Assembly: GCF_014695375.1 (NCBI RefSeq)
Contig: NZ_JACJOG010000047.1
Span: 1-53,422 of the forward strand
Direction of reading: 5' to 3'
DNA: 53,422 nucleotides
Origin: Coleofasciculus sp. FACHB-T130
GTDB taxonomy: Bacteria > Cyanobacteriota > Cyanobacteriia > Cyanobacteriales > FACHB-T130
Made by a program: the position numbers and the translations under genes. The notes under the pieces were generated by a model that saw nothing but the letters and a program-made list of their open reading frames with translations, was not told the origin of the DNA and searched no databases. Shown in pieces: positions 17,417 through 26,183 of the stretch. The first letter of the stretch is position 1. Every line of letters begins with the position of its first letter.

Positions 17417-17887
17417 TTACGCGCTAGGTTGAGCATTCGATGAACTTGGCATAGCGATTTCTGCTGACTTCACAAATCCGAAGTAGAAAGCGATCGCAGC
17501 AGTTAGAGCATTGAGCCAGATATTATTTCCAAAAAGTGGTGTAAGCCCAAACAGCGTATTTGCAAAGGGCAGCAATCCTAAAATAGCACCTGCTGCATAA
17601 AGGATAGCGAAGATGCGATTGAACACAATTGCTCCGCTTAAGCTAGTAAATGCCGCAATTCCCCAAACACCCACTAAAACGCCAATTGCATTATGAAAAT
17701 AGTTGGTGGGGAATACTCCGAATATATAGCCGAAACCTGGTTCGGAGGTAAAGTTCTCAGAAGGAGTGACAAAACCAGGCATAAATCCAGCTAAGCCAAG
17801 TGACAAGAAAAGGAGACCTAGGATTAGAGCAGCGTAACGAATTGAAGAAACTGAAGATGTTGATGTTTGCGATGTTGATGTTTGCAT
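17417..17887 (-). CDS. DUF4383 family membrane protein
   Basis: 156 residues with four hydrophobic helices: YAALILGLLFLSLGLAGF, HNAIGVLVGVWGIAAF, RIFAILYAAGAILGLL and NALTAAIAFYFGF. The helix order and the NAIGVLVGVWGI motif fit DUF4383, small membrane proteins of unknown function common in cyanobacteria and actinobacteria and often near stress genes. A serine/threonine-rich N-terminus precedes the first helix. It has its own terminator downstream and a HLIP gene upstream on the same strand. Confidence 0.8.
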   Translation of the reverse strand: MQTSTSQTSTSSVSSIRYAALILGLLFLSLGLAGFMPGFVTPSENFTSEPGFGYIFGVFPTNYFHNAIGVLVGVWGIAAFTSLSGAIVFNRIFAILYAAGAILGLLPFANTLFGLTPLFGNNIWLNALTAAIAFYFGFVKSAEIAMPSSSNAQPSA

Positions 17888-17985
17888 GGCAGTATTTTGG
17901 TTTTTTAAAATTTTGGGTGTGGGCTAAACAAGTGTTTTGCTGCTGTTGGAGAAATACAGACAGCTTCTAACTGACCATTTAACTT

Positions 17986-18192
17986 CTAGCGAACCAGGTG
18001 GAGTACATCCCGAAGAACGCTATAACCAGCCATATCCCAAAGAAGATAGGCAACAAAACCCAGCATTGCTAGGCGACCGTTCCATAGCTCTTGCTGTGGG
18101 TTCCAGCCAAAAATCCAGGCATTGCGATCGGAACCGTTATATGCTGGAGCGACCGTAGGGGTTTTAGCAGTATTGATGGTTGAGTTTTTCAT
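17986..18192 (-). CDS. High-light-inducible protein (HLIP, one-helix chlorophyll-binding protein)
   Basis: 68 residues. The helix NPQQELWNGRLAMLGFVAYL carries the E-x2-N-x-R chlorophyll-binding motif of the LHC superfamily. HLIPs sit in the thylakoid membrane, bind chlorophyll and carotenoid, and protect photosystem II assembly under strong light or stress. Length and the WNP...WDMAGYSVLRDVLH ending are typical. The gene is probably induced by light or stress; no promoter element was identified. Confidence 0.93.
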   Translation of the reverse strand: MKNSTINTAKTPTVAPAYNGSDRNAWIFGWNPQQELWNGRLAMLGFVAYLLWDMAGYSVLRDVLHLVR

Positions 18193-18378
18193 AGTGAATC
18201 GTTCTCAATGACGTTGTTTTGATTTCATGCTATCGAGTAGATTTGCTGGTATTGTCTACCGTTAGGATTGCATTCTACCTATATCTAAAGATTCGATTTG
18301 TAACGTTCAACTGTTAATATCGGCACAAGAAAAAGCATCCTTATTTACTGATAAAATTTGGAAGAAAAGCCCGAACTT

Positions 18379-18759
18379 TTATTCCGGATGGTTGACTTCA
18401 GGATCGATCGGAAGTTGAATTGGGTCAGTATGGGGTAGCGTTCCTTGAGCATCGCTACTGGGTACGTCGGGATTGTTGTGAAGATTAACCCGACCTTTTT
18501 CCGACTGCTCGCCATCTGCCGCATAAGAGCCTGCAATCGTTGAAGCTCCAGCAGTTTTGGCATCGCCTGTGGTTATGGTTGTGGATGAGAAATTAGAAGC
18601 AATGGGATGCGCGATCGCTTCTCCCTCTGGGTTTGTGCTGACTCCTGCTGCAATGTTTGCATCTAAAACAGCACTTCCACCTGCATCGGAGAATGCAAAA
18701 ACTTGAGCCTGTTGAGATGCGCCAACTTCTTGATTTGGCTCACTTGCTTGATTCGGCAT
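18379..18759 (-). CDS. Small hydrophilic, probably disordered protein
   Basis: 126 residues, rich in Ala, Ser, Thr, Asp, Glu and Pro with no hydrophobic core (for example NPEGEAIAHPIAS, PIQLPIDPEVNHPE). No domain is recognised. It is similar in character to three other acidic low-complexity proteins in this window (19143, 38051, 38390), which suggests a stress-related set. The ATG at 18759 has no strong Shine-Dalgarno sequence. Confidence 0.6.
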   Translation of the reverse strand: MPNQASEPNQEVGASQQAQVFAFSDAGGSAVLDANIAAGVSTNPEGEAIAHPIASNFSSTTITTGDAKTAGASTIAGSYAADGEQSEKGRVNLHNNPDVPSSDAQGTLPHTDPIQLPIDPEVNHPE

Positions 18760-19142
18760 GGATGCATTACTCTTTTCTAATTTCTCGGTGAATCTCTTAG
18801 AACAATTACTGTGGTATCAACCTCTCCCCTTCCACTAGCTTCACTCGCGATCGCCATCAGCCACCACTAAAACGAAATACACAAGCCAGAAGCAGCATTT
18901 CAGTCAGAGCAACTAGCACTTCAGTTCGTTGTATAGAGCGGCGAAACTCAACAGACAAACCTTGAGTTGGGTTTCTTCCCTCAACCCAACCTACAAAGTT
19001 AGCTGAGATCGCATACGTGTTTGGTTTTGCGATCGCTAAATCTAGCTCTCAACCCAGAATCCTTGGAGCAGCGGGATAGAACCGAGCCGAGCAGTTCATT
19101 TTCATCAAAGACTTGCCTAATTTTCAGGAATCTTTAATCTTT
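18760..19142. other. Intergenic region, no gene seen
   Basis: About 380 bases between two minus-strand acidic-protein genes. HIP1-like sites near 18847 and 19030, and a CAACTCAAGG/CCTTGAGTTGGG-like self-similar stretch near 18950-18990. No open frame with a convincing start. Confidence 0.4.
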
Positions 19143-19382
19143 TTAACGAGAATCAGTTCCTTGATTCGGAGCGCCTACCACCTTAGGAGAAGCTCCTGGA
19201 GCTTCAGGTTCCGCACCGGGACTGGTTTCAGAATCGGCTTGTTGACTCGTCATACGATATCTCTCATCAAGCGGAGTGTCCCCCTCTTCTGTGGTTGGTA
19301 CAGTTGTTTCGCTTCCAGGATTATCTTGAGGGTCATATTTAACCTCATCTTGCCGATTGTCTTGAGGATTTTCTATTGTCAT
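19143..19382 (-). CDS. Small acidic, proline-rich protein
   Basis: 79 residues from the ATG at 19382, which has AAGGTG six bases upstream. The product starts MTIENPQDNRQDEVKYDPQD and ends in a proline/glycine/glutamate-rich tail. No domain or membrane segment. Composition suggests an intrinsically disordered stress protein; function unknown. A GTG three codons upstream is a less likely start. Confidence 0.6.
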   Translation of the reverse strand: MTIENPQDNRQDEVKYDPQDNPGSETTVPTTEEGDTPLDERYRMTSQQADSETSPGAEPEAPGASPKVVGAPNQGTDSR

Positions 19383-19391
19383 AAACTGCAC

Positions 19392-19650
19392 CTTATAAAT
19401 CAGGGTATTCTACTAGGATATTCTTTAGTTTATTAAGGGTTTTCTATCTCCGGTTAGGACTGGCTCTATGACTAATTTAATAGGAGATATTACTGGGTAA
19501 TTAGCCAAAAAGTATGATAAAGCACAATTAGAGTTAACATTTGCTATTGATTTGAGCGAGAAGCAAGACTTGCCATCAAGCAAATTGTGATTCTTCTAGG
19601 AAGGTGTGTAAAATAGCTGCTTTGATGAAAGTCGATCTAAAAGCTATCAT
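19392..19650. other. Spacer between divergent small genes
   Basis: AT-rich, probably the promoter region of the acidic-protein gene. No hairpin or RNA recognised. Confidence 0.35.
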
Positions 19651-19926
19651 TTGCAATGGACGGTTGTAGAGATTGTCATCGATCCTCAAGCGTTGCGATT
19701 ACAACTGTTTACCCCATTTCGCCGACGTTGGGTACACCTACCCCTGTCCGATGTTCTTCGTATCGAACTGTTCGATGAGAGGTATGTGGTGCTATTGCGC
19801 TATCAACACGAGCGGTTGTGTATCATCCGTACCTGTTATCAAGACTATATGATTGGCTCCAGATTATGGCTCGTTGAACAGGAGTGGCTAGTCACACAAT
19901 TGTCTGCATTACTGAAACAGATGTAG
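19651..19926 (+). CDS. Hypothetical protein, possibly N-terminally truncated
   Basis: Up to 91 residues (WTVVEIVIDPQALRLQLF, then RRRWVHLPLSDVLRIELF) with alternating hydrophobic strands and a final helix, like the C-terminal half of a PH-type fold. The only start is a TTG at 19651 without a good ribosome site. A nearby ATG at 19625 is in another frame, so the gene may be frameshifted or a remnant. No family assigned. Confidence 0.4.
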   Translation: MQWTVVEIVIDPQALRLQLFTPFRRRWVHLPLSDVLRIELFDERYVVLLRYQHERLCIIRTCYQDYMIGSRLWLVEQEWLVTQLSALLKQM

Positions 19927-19973
19927 GGTTGCGATCTTGAGAAATAGCAATAAACTTGCGATCGCGTCTTCGA

Positions 19974-20936
19974 TCACGTTGGCATCAATTGCTGAATGCG
20001 CTGTGGTTCCTCTCCCAGCCAATCTAGATGCTGGGCAGTGCTGTCGAAAATTGATGAAGTTTTGAATGGCTCAAACTCGCCTCGTGATGCGGCTTCTGCC
20101 GTTTTTGCTAACAGCGATCGCACCTGCTCGTCATTCATTGGCTGAAATGTCCGCATCGCTTCAAACGCCTGATCGAGAATCTCCATACTGTCAATTCCCG
20201 TAATCACAACCGATGTCGGCAGATTCAATGCATAGTGCAGACACTCAATTGGCGTTACCGTATTTGACCGTAACAGAATCCCGTTTGCCATGCTTTTCAT
20301 CCCCAGAATGCCAATGTCCTGTTTAACCAGTTCTGGCACAACTAGCTTCGCAAAGCTTCGGTAGTGTGCATCCATCACATTCAGCGGCAACTGAGCCGCA
20401 TCAAATTTAAACCCGTTACTGGCTGCAACTTCCAGCATATGCAGATGAATCTGGGGGTCTTTGTGCCCGGTGAAGCCAATATATCGGACTTTGCCAGATT
20501 CCCTCGCCTCTATCAAAGCGGCATTTGCCCCTTCTGGGTCGAAAACTCGATGCGGGTCCTCGAAGCGAAGGATTTCGTGGTGTTGGACGAGATCGATGCA
20601 ATCAACTTGCAGACGTTCCAGTGATTCGTCTAGCTGTCTTGCAGCTTCTTTCTTGGAGCGACCGTCAATTTTCGTCATCAGGAATACTTTGTCTCGGTAG
20701 CCATGCAAGAGCGCTTTCCCCATGCGAATCTCGCTGACTCCGCCGTTGTAATCCCAACTGTTATCCATAAAAGTGATGCCACGATCGATCGCAGCGCGAA
20801 CAATCCGGATACCCAGTTGCTCATCAACGTTCTTCAATCCGATGTGCCAGCCACCGAGTCCGATCGCAGAAACGCGCTCTCCTGTACTGCCGAGAGTTCG
20901 ATATAGCATTTCTGAGTTTGGCGTACTTTCTGACAT
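19974..20936 (-). CDS. Aldo/keto reductase
   Basis: 320 residues, NADPH-dependent oxidoreductase of the AKR (TIM-barrel) superfamily. Seen are the N-terminal LGSTGERVSAIGLGGWHIG, catalytic Asp and Tyr in TFMDNSWDYNGG, Lys in FLMTKIDGR and His in DLVQHHEI. The C-terminal cofactor segment is PTSVVITGIDSMEILDQAF. Substrate unknown. It lies in the accessory stretch before a GNAT gene on the same strand. Confidence 0.92.
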   Translation of the reverse strand: MSESTPNSEMLYRTLGSTGERVSAIGLGGWHIGLKNVDEQLGIRIVRAAIDRGITFMDNSWDYNGGVSEIRMGKALLHGYRDKVFLMTKIDGRSKKEAARQLDESLERLQVDCIDLVQHHEILRFEDPHRVFDPEGANAALIEARESGKVRYIGFTGHKDPQIHLHMLEVAASNGFKFDAAQLPLNVMDAHYRSFAKLVVPELVKQDIGILGMKSMANGILLRSNTVTPIECLHYALNLPTSVVITGIDSMEILDQAFEAMRTFQPMNDEQVRSLLAKTAEAASRGEFEPFKTSSIFDSTAQHLDWLGEEPQRIQQLMPT

Positions 20937-21058
20937 CTGTTCTCCTTGGCTGTCACCGATTGCTTAAGTGCATATAGCTATGAGCAAATTCAAACGCAAG
21001 GAAAATTTCATAACATCTTGCTAGAGGCACACGAGAGCTGGATCTTGTAATAGCACTG

Positions 21059-21565
21059 TTAGCTCTGTACGCTAAATGACTCATGGAATGAGACAACTCC
21101 ACTGGGTATCCGTGCGCCGAACGAAATCGCTTGGAAGTATTCGGGTGGGACATCGGGTAGAACAAGATTTGGCTGGCTCCTGAAACCAAAACGGTTGTAG
21201 TATTTTGGTTCGCCAAGCAATACACATCCACCTGCACCAAGCTCGCGTAGAGTAGCCAACGCCTGCTTCATAAGCTGTGACCCGATTCCAATGCCTTGAT
21301 GTTCCGGAGCGACAGAGATCGGACCGAGTCCATACCAATCCTGACTCCCATCGGAAATGGAAACCGGGGACACAGCAACATGACCAACGATTTGTCCATT
21401 CACCTCGGCAACGAGAGAAACTGTCAAGTTCCCTGAGTTACGCAAGGCATCAACAATCAACTGCTCAGTGTGGCTAGTATGGGCGGCATTGAGAAATGCG
21501 GCAGTTGTCAATGCCTTGATGTCCGCCACATCAGAAGTAACTTCTTTTCGGATTGTTAGATTCAT
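21059..21565 (-). CDS. GNAT-family N-acetyltransferase (YhbS-like)
   Basis: 168 residues. The acetyl-CoA-binding motif A is LGPISVAPEHQGIGIGSQLM, followed by the GCVLLGEPKYYNRFGF segment typical of the YhbS-like branch of GNAT enzymes. It transfers an acetyl group to an unknown small molecule or protein. The start overlaps the stop of a catalase remnant (ATGA), which is probably accidental rather than a working operon. Confidence 0.9.
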   Translation of the reverse strand: MNLTIRKEVTSDVADIKALTTAAFLNAAHTSHTEQLIVDALRNSGNLTVSLVAEVNGQIVGHVAVSPVSISDGSQDWYGLGPISVAPEHQGIGIGSQLMKQALATLRELGAGGCVLLGEPKYYNRFGFRSQPNLVLPDVPPEYFQAISFGARIPSGVVSFHESFSVQS

Positions 21566-21740
21566 TGCTGCCTCTTTCTGGTTTGGATCTCTTGCCTTGC
21601 TCCACTCAGCGCTCCTGCGATCGCTTTTGCGGGACGGTTCTTTTCATTTTCAGAGAAGATTCGCCAGAGATTGCCAGCTTGGCTATAGTCATCCCGCTCA
21701 TGAGATTCATACCAATCGGCAACTATATCGCCAAGAGCTA
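21562..21740 (-). pseudogene. Remnant of a catalase gene 3' region
   Basis: The minus strand is open here and encodes LGDIVADWYESHERDDYSQ followed by AGNLWRIFSENEKNRPAKAI and AGALSGARQEIQTR, then stops. The D-(D/N)-(Y/F)-(S/T)-Q-(A/P)-G-(N/D)-L-(W/Y)-R block and the later I-x-GAL...IQ-R motif are characteristic of the C-terminal part of monofunctional catalases. The N-terminal heme domain and the final YKADP-type segment are missing. A second remnant of the same region is at about 25234-25346. Confidence 0.6.
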
Positions 21741-21757
21741 GTCCAGTGAAGGCGAAA

Positions 21758-21787
21758 TTCCCGACTTCTTAGACAAGTCGAGGATCT
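21758..21787. repeat. Dispersed palindrome of the CCCGACTT...AAGTCGGG type (degenerate)
   Basis: TTCCCGACTTCTTAGACAAG followed by TCGAGGATCTAAA. It matches the better-preserved copy at 35064-35096 (CCCGACTT, loop, AAGTCGGGTATCTAAA). It marks the point where the catalase remnant loses homology. Confidence 0.6.
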
Positions 21788-21816
21788 AAACTATTGGAGG
21801 CTTACATAATGCACGC

Positions 21817-22836
21817 TCATCGTGTCGGATCGTCACTGACTTTAACAATCAGCTTGCCAAAGTTTTTCCCTTGCAGTAAACCGATGAAAGCGTGAGGAGC
21901 ATTTTCCAACCCCTCTACAACGTCTTCTTTATACTTGAGCTTGCCTTCCTGCAACCACTGAGAAACATCATTTACAAACTCTGCCTGACGCTGTTGGTAA
22001 TCACCGACCAGAAAACCTTTGATTAAAGCGCGTTTAACCAACAGGGGCATCAAATTAGGGCCAGGAGGAGGATTTTCTGCGTTGTACTGCGAGATTAAAC
22101 CAACCAGTGGGATTCTTGCCCCAAGATTAATCTGCTGCAACACGGCTTCTAAAATTGGCCCCGCCGTATTGTCAAAGTAAACATCAATTCCATTAGGACA
22201 AGTATCTTTTAATGCTGAACTTAGGTCTTGAGTTTTGCGGTTGATGCAGGCATCAAACCCTAATTCTTTCACGACGTAATCGCATTTCGCCTCACTCCCA
22301 GCCACCCCGACTACCCGACAGCCTTTGAGTTTAGCAATTTGACCGACTACAGAACCGACTGCACCAGAGGCAGCAGAAACGACAACCGTTTCGCCCGCTT
22401 TGGGTTGTCCAATATCAAGCAGCGCAAAATATGCCGTCATTCCGGGCATCCCCGTTATGCCCAAGGCATAGGAGATGGGGGCTTGGTTGGGGTCAATCTT
22501 ACGCAACATTTCGCCTTTCGATACGCCATAAGCTTGCCAGCCGTCATAACCCAGCACAAAATCTCCGGCTGAGAATTGGGGATGGTTGGATTTGACGACT
22601 TGGCTGACTGTGCCACCGACCATCACGGAACCCAATTCTGCTGGAGAAGCATACGATTCGCGATCGCTCATACGTCCGCGCATATAGGGGTCGAGGGACA
22701 GGTATATTGTGCGGTTGAGAACTTCGCCTTCCCTTGGTTCTGCGATTGGAGTTTCCACCAGGGCGAAATCACTCTCTTTTGGTTCCCCCACTGGGCGGTT
22801 TTTGAGTAAGATTTGTTGGTTAGTTGAATTAGGCAT
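21817..22836 (-). CDS. NADP-dependent oxidoreductase, MDR/CurA (prostaglandin reductase) type
   Basis: 339 residues of the zinc-independent medium-chain dehydrogenase branch that includes E. coli CurA and leukotriene B4 dehydrogenase. These reduce alpha,beta-unsaturated ketones or aldehydes using NADPH. Visible are the N-terminal YLSLDPYMRGRMSD, the nucleotide-binding VVVSAASGAVGSVVGQIA, and the IDVYFDNTAGP and GLISQYN segments. A detoxifying role for reactive carbonyls is likely by family. Confidence 0.93.
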   Translation of the reverse strand: MPNSTNQQILLKNRPVGEPKESDFALVETPIAEPREGEVLNRTIYLSLDPYMRGRMSDRESYASPAELGSVMVGGTVSQVVKSNHPQFSAGDFVLGYDGWQAYGVSKGEMLRKIDPNQAPISYALGITGMPGMTAYFALLDIGQPKAGETVVVSAASGAVGSVVGQIAKLKGCRVVGVAGSEAKCDYVVKELGFDACINRKTQDLSSALKDTCPNGIDVYFDNTAGPILEAVLQQINLGARIPLVGLISQYNAENPPPGPNLMPLLVKRALIKGFLVGDYQQRQAEFVNDVSQWLQEGKLKYKEDVVEGLENAPHAFIGLLQGKNFGKLIVKVSDDPTR

Positions 22837-23036
22837 TGATGGTTCCTATTTTTTTCCAATGCATTGAGCATTGATTAGTGCTGTATCAGGCTGGACAATC
22901 ACCCCAACAAGTCTACTAACGATTGCACTTGATGATCGCTAGCTCAACATCTTTCATCAGACATAATTGGAGAGAATGACCGGACGCGATCGGCAATACG
23001 TTCAATATTTACGAGAAGTTTAAGACAGGACTAACT

Positions 23037-23312
23037 ATGGAAGCATTAATAGAAGAAATTGTACGCAAGCTTCATCATCTACTTGAACTAAAAATCCTAG
23101 AGGTACTGGATTTTGTCGAATTCTTAACTTGGAACAAAGAACGTGCAATTTCACAACAGGTAGAAAGTGATGTTACTTCTCAAGAAGAGCAAGAGTTCGA
23201 GGCGATCGCAAATCAGGTAGCTGATGAGTTCGCGAGTTTTGTTAGGTCAAACCCATCAGTGCTATCAGATTATGCTGTCAGTCGGGTTGGAATCTACGAG
23301 GAGCATCCCTAG
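23037..23312 (+). CDS. DUF2281-type antitoxin
   Basis: 91 residues. The N-terminal helix pair EALIEEIVRKLHHLLELKI then LEVLDFVEFLTW matches the short DUF2281 antitoxins that accompany PIN-domain toxins in cyanobacteria. The C-terminal part is acidic and probably binds the toxin. Its TAG overlaps the beginning of a truncated PIN coding sequence, so this is the antitoxin half of a broken toxin-antitoxin pair. Confidence 0.75.
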   Translation: MEALIEEIVRKLHHLLELKILEVLDFVEFLTWNKERAISQQVESDVTSQEEQEFEAIANQVADEFASFVRSNPSVLSDYAVSRVGIYEEHP

Positions 23313-23470
23313 TTGCGATCTACCTGGTGGATACCAATGTGCTGTTGCGGTTTTTCGATCGCTCTCACCAACTTCATCCGGTTATCAGGGCGGCTATCCC
23401 GCAGTTGCGTGGTGATATTAATTTGATAAAATTAAAGCTAGTAAAGTTAGCTCTCAACGGTTATGAGTGA
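23312..23470 (+). pseudogene. VapC-type PIN toxin, truncated after about 33 residues
   Basis: The frame encodes AIYLVDTNVLLRFFDRSHQL then HPVIRAAIPQLRGD, a typical PIN N-terminus with the first catalytic Asp in VDTNVLLR. After about position 23415 the sequence no longer resembles PIN and runs in frame to a TGA at 23470, overlapping the start of the AIPR gene. The remaining acidic residues are missing, so the RNase is dead. No ATG start remains; GTG at 23327 is the nearest. Confidence 0.75.
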
Positions 23471-25136
23471 AATTCATTTACGTCAAATAAAGTCATATCT
23501 CCAGAAAACATTTAATGGTTTGATTGATTTATCGGACTATCAAAATAAATCAGAAACAGACAAAGAATCGATTTTCTTGACAAGAAGTTTAGCTGCATTT
23601 GCATTGATGACGCTAGCTGATATATCCCCGCAAGAAGCATCAAAATCAATAGTTGATGGTGGACAAGATAATGGTATAGATTCTATCTATTTTGACAAAA
23701 GAGAAAAGGTTTTGTATGTATTACAGTCAAAATGGAAGCATGAGAGTAAAGGAGGTATAAAATTAGAAGAAGTTATGAAGTTTGTTAAAGGTTTCAGGGA
23801 TTTAGTTAATGCTAGATATGACAGATTCAATTCAAAACTAAACAATAAGATCAAAGATATTGAAGAATCACTTAATGATGCAGGAACAAGATTTGAAGTT
23901 ATTCTTGTCTATTCAGGTCAAACTTCATTAGCGCATGAACCCCAAAGAGAACTTGATGACTTATTGAACGAGATGAATGACCCAATAGATATTGTAACCA
24001 AAAGAATTTTTAACCAGTCTGACATATATAATATAATATCTCAAGGAGCAAAAGGTTATCCTATAGATTTAGATGTTTGCCTTTTTGATTGGGGGCAAAC
24101 AAAGGAACCATATCAATCGTATTATGGACAAGTTTCTGCTAGGGAAATAGCTGATTGGTGGACTAACCACTCCCCTAGATTGTTTTCTTCAAATATTAGG
24201 TTTTTCCTCAGAGATAGTGAAGTCAATGAAGGCATATTTAATTCAGTTAGACATGATCCAGAAAAATTTTGGTATTACAATAATGGAATAACAGCGTTAT
24301 GTTCTAGCATTGGCAAAAAACCTATGGGGGGTAGTGGGAGAGATACAGGTATATTTGAGTGTAAAGATGTAAAGATAGTCAACGGCGCTCAAACTGTTGG
24401 TTCTATAGCAAGAGCATATCAAAATTCTCCTGAGCAAGTTGAAAAAGCAAAAGTTTTTATTCGTTTTATATCCCTAGAAAACTGTCCCGAAGAATTTGCT
24501 ACAGAAATAACTAGATTCAATAATACTCAAAACAGAATTGACCGGCGAGAATTTGTCTCTCTCGATCCTGAACAAGAACGAATAAAAAACGAGCTTCAGC
24601 TAGAAGGAATTACTTACGCTTATAAATCAGGGGAATCAATTCCATCGGGACAAAAAGGGTTTGATCTGAACGAAGCTACGATTAGTCAAGCCTGCAAACA
24701 TAATGATGTGGGATTTGCTGTGCGAGTAAAAGACAAAATTAGTTCGTTGTGGGAGAACATAGAAAAGCCTCCATACAAAATTTTATTTAATCCATCAATA
24801 AATGGTTCTGATGTGTGGAAATTAGTTCAAATCTTAAGAATAGTAGATAATAAATTATTACAAGAACAAAAACAACGAGATGGAAGGGAACGATTATTTG
24901 CAGTTCATGGTAATCGATTTATCCTACACCTTATTTATAAAGGTTTGCCAAAAGATTTTTTTAGTAGCTCATCTGATTTAACATCATCACAAATCAATGA
25001 AATTGAGGAATGCACTTCAAAGTTACTAGAAAATGTAGTAAGTGAAACAAACAATCTGTACTTAAATTCTTATCCAGCAAATATATTTAGAAATATAACA
25101 AAATGTCAAGAAATTCTTGGTAGAATTTTGAATTAA
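23463..25136 (+). CDS. AIPR-family phage-resistance (abortive infection) protein with nuclease-like N-terminus
   Basis: 557 residues, markedly AT-rich compared with neighbours, suggesting transfer. The N-terminal ~130 residues contain DNGIDSIYFD followed by VLYVLQSKW: Asp73, Gln88 and Lys90 fit the D-x(n)-(E/Q)-x-K core of a PD-(D/E)XK nuclease. The middle carries the AIPR hallmark FWYYNNGITALCSS, KIVNGAQTVGSIARA and ITRFNNTQNRIDRREFVSLD. AIPR proteins were named for abortive phage infection and often accompany restriction systems; here it stands alone. The ATG at 23463 lies inside the truncated toxin frame. Target and trigger are unknown. Confidence 0.88.
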   Translation: MSEIHLRQIKSYLQKTFNGLIDLSDYQNKSETDKESIFLTRSLAAFALMTLADISPQEASKSIVDGGQDNGIDSIYFDKREKVLYVLQSKWKHESKGGIKLEEVMKFVKGFRDLVNARYDRFNSKLNNKIKDIEESLNDAGTRFEVILVYSGQTSLAHEPQRELDDLLNEMNDPIDIVTKRIFNQSDIYNIISQGAKGYPIDLDVCLFDWGQTKEPYQSYYGQVSAREIADWWTNHSPRLFSSNIRFFLRDSEVNEGIFNSVRHDPEKFWYYNNGITALCSSIGKKPMGGSGRDTGIFECKDVKIVNGAQTVGSIARAYQNSPEQVEKAKVFIRFISLENCPEEFATEITRFNNTQNRIDRREFVSLDPEQERIKNELQLEGITYAYKSGESIPSGQKGFDLNEATISQACKHNDVGFAVRVKDKISSLWENIEKPPYKILFNPSINGSDVWKLVQILRIVDNKLLQEQKQRDGRERLFAVHGNRFILHLIYKGLPKDFFSSSSDLTSSQINEIEECTSKLLENVVSETNNLYLNSYPANIFRNITKCQEILGRILN

Positions 25137-25233
25137 AAAGAACAGAAACATTTCTTGCACTCTCAAGAATCCATGCTGGATTGCCAAACATGGGATACGC
25201 TCAAAAAGATCCAAGACTCAGCAGATTTGCATA

Positions 25234-25346
25234 CACAGTTGCCGCACTTAGATATCTTGCCGTACTCTGCTCAACGCTCCTGCGATCGCTTACTCTGCAC
25301 TGTTCTTCTTCTCTTCAGATGAAGATGTGCCAGAGATTTCCTGCTT
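25234..25346 (-). pseudogene. Second catalase 3' remnant
   Basis: Bases 25270-25346 match 21605-21680 in the same orientation at roughly three quarters identity with one gap. Translated on the minus strand, pieces read GNLWHIF, AIAGALSRVRQDI, stop, VRQLC, which fits the catalase C-terminal block. Stops and frameshifts show it is dead. It lies just beyond the AIPR gene, so the two catalase remnants flank a 3.6 kb segment. Confidence 0.5.
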
Positions 25347-25487
25347 AACTACGGAACCGTCATGCAGCTATATTACAGTTCCAATACAAATGCAAAAACC
25401 TTTCAGTTCTACACAAGGATAGAGGCACAATGAACTTCATCTAATACTGTTTATAGTAACGATCGCGAAAACAGGCAGTAAATAGCG

Positions 25488-25571
25488 ATGCAGAAGTTGG
25501 TAGTATTCGGTGGAACAGGGATTATTGGACGCAGCATTATCGCTATCCGACCCAGAAAGTGCTTCCATTAG
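25488..25571 (+). pseudogene. N-terminal stub of a Rossmann-fold NAD(P)-binding protein
   Basis: ATG at 25488 opens 27 codons reading MQKLVVFGGTGIIGRSIIAI and then diverging to a stop. V-(V/F)-GGTGxIG is the dinucleotide-binding start of NmrA-like or extended SDR proteins. Only the first strand, loop and helix remain, so this is a truncated gene. Confidence 0.6.
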
Positions 25572-25605
25572 GCAAATAACAAATAGCAGCTAATGGGATG
25601 GGCGC

Positions 25606-26136
25606 ATGTCTTCTCAATCTCAACGATCGCTGAACTGGCTGTTGCAGCAGTTTCAACTCAAACCGGGTAAGCCTGATATTGCTGCCAGTTTGCAGACCCT
25701 TGTATTAGTTTTGGTTCACAATTGGGGTTGGAGTGCTGATGGGTCATCCGGCTGCTAGCGCGATCGCAGTTATGGGAGCCTGGTCGGTGGCGCTGGTAAA
25801 CGTCGAGGGAGCGTATCGCCAGCAGGCAACAGCCAAGATTGCGGCAGCGATCAGCATTACAGCGATGCTATTCCTTGCCAATCTAGATGATGGCACCCTT
25901 TGGCTATCGGCTCTAACGATGTTTCTAGTGATATTTATTGCAGGCTTTGTCAATCTATTTGGGCAAGCGGTGTTATCCATCAGCCTGACTACCTCGATCG
26001 TGTTTATCGTCGCACTGCCACAGCAACACCGACACTGCAAGCCATTCGAGAACGCACTCCCATTTCCACAGAACTGGATCGAATTGCCCAAGAAATCACC
26101 AGTATTCATAGTGCGATCGCTCGGCTGCAAGCATGA
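25606..26136 (+). pseudogene. Broken FUSC-type aromatic-acid exporter-like membrane protein
   Basis: Three frame segments join into one shortened gene. ATG 25606 gives MSSQSQRSLNWLLQQFQLKP to about 25730. After a frame shift, 25733-26000 gives MGHPAASAIAVMGAWSVALV and membrane helices (TMFLVIFIAGFVNLFGQAVL). After a second shift near 26000-26010, the end reads YRRTATATPTLQAIRERTPI then STELDRIAQEITSI. The first two parts fit the FUSC membrane half. The long cytoplasmic middle is deleted, so the product cannot be functional as a full transporter. Confidence 0.6.
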
Positions 26137-26183
26137 ATCTACTAATCTCAACCCAAACTGTTTAAGTTGACAACACCAAAGGT

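Noticed and set aside
17937-18158. Plus-strand frame over the HLIP gene
   Set aside because: Antisense to a well-recognised chlorophyll-binding motif.
19113-19436. 107-codon plus-strand frame
   Set aside because: Opposite the acidic-protein gene, arginine/isoleucine-rich shadow composition, no ribosome site.
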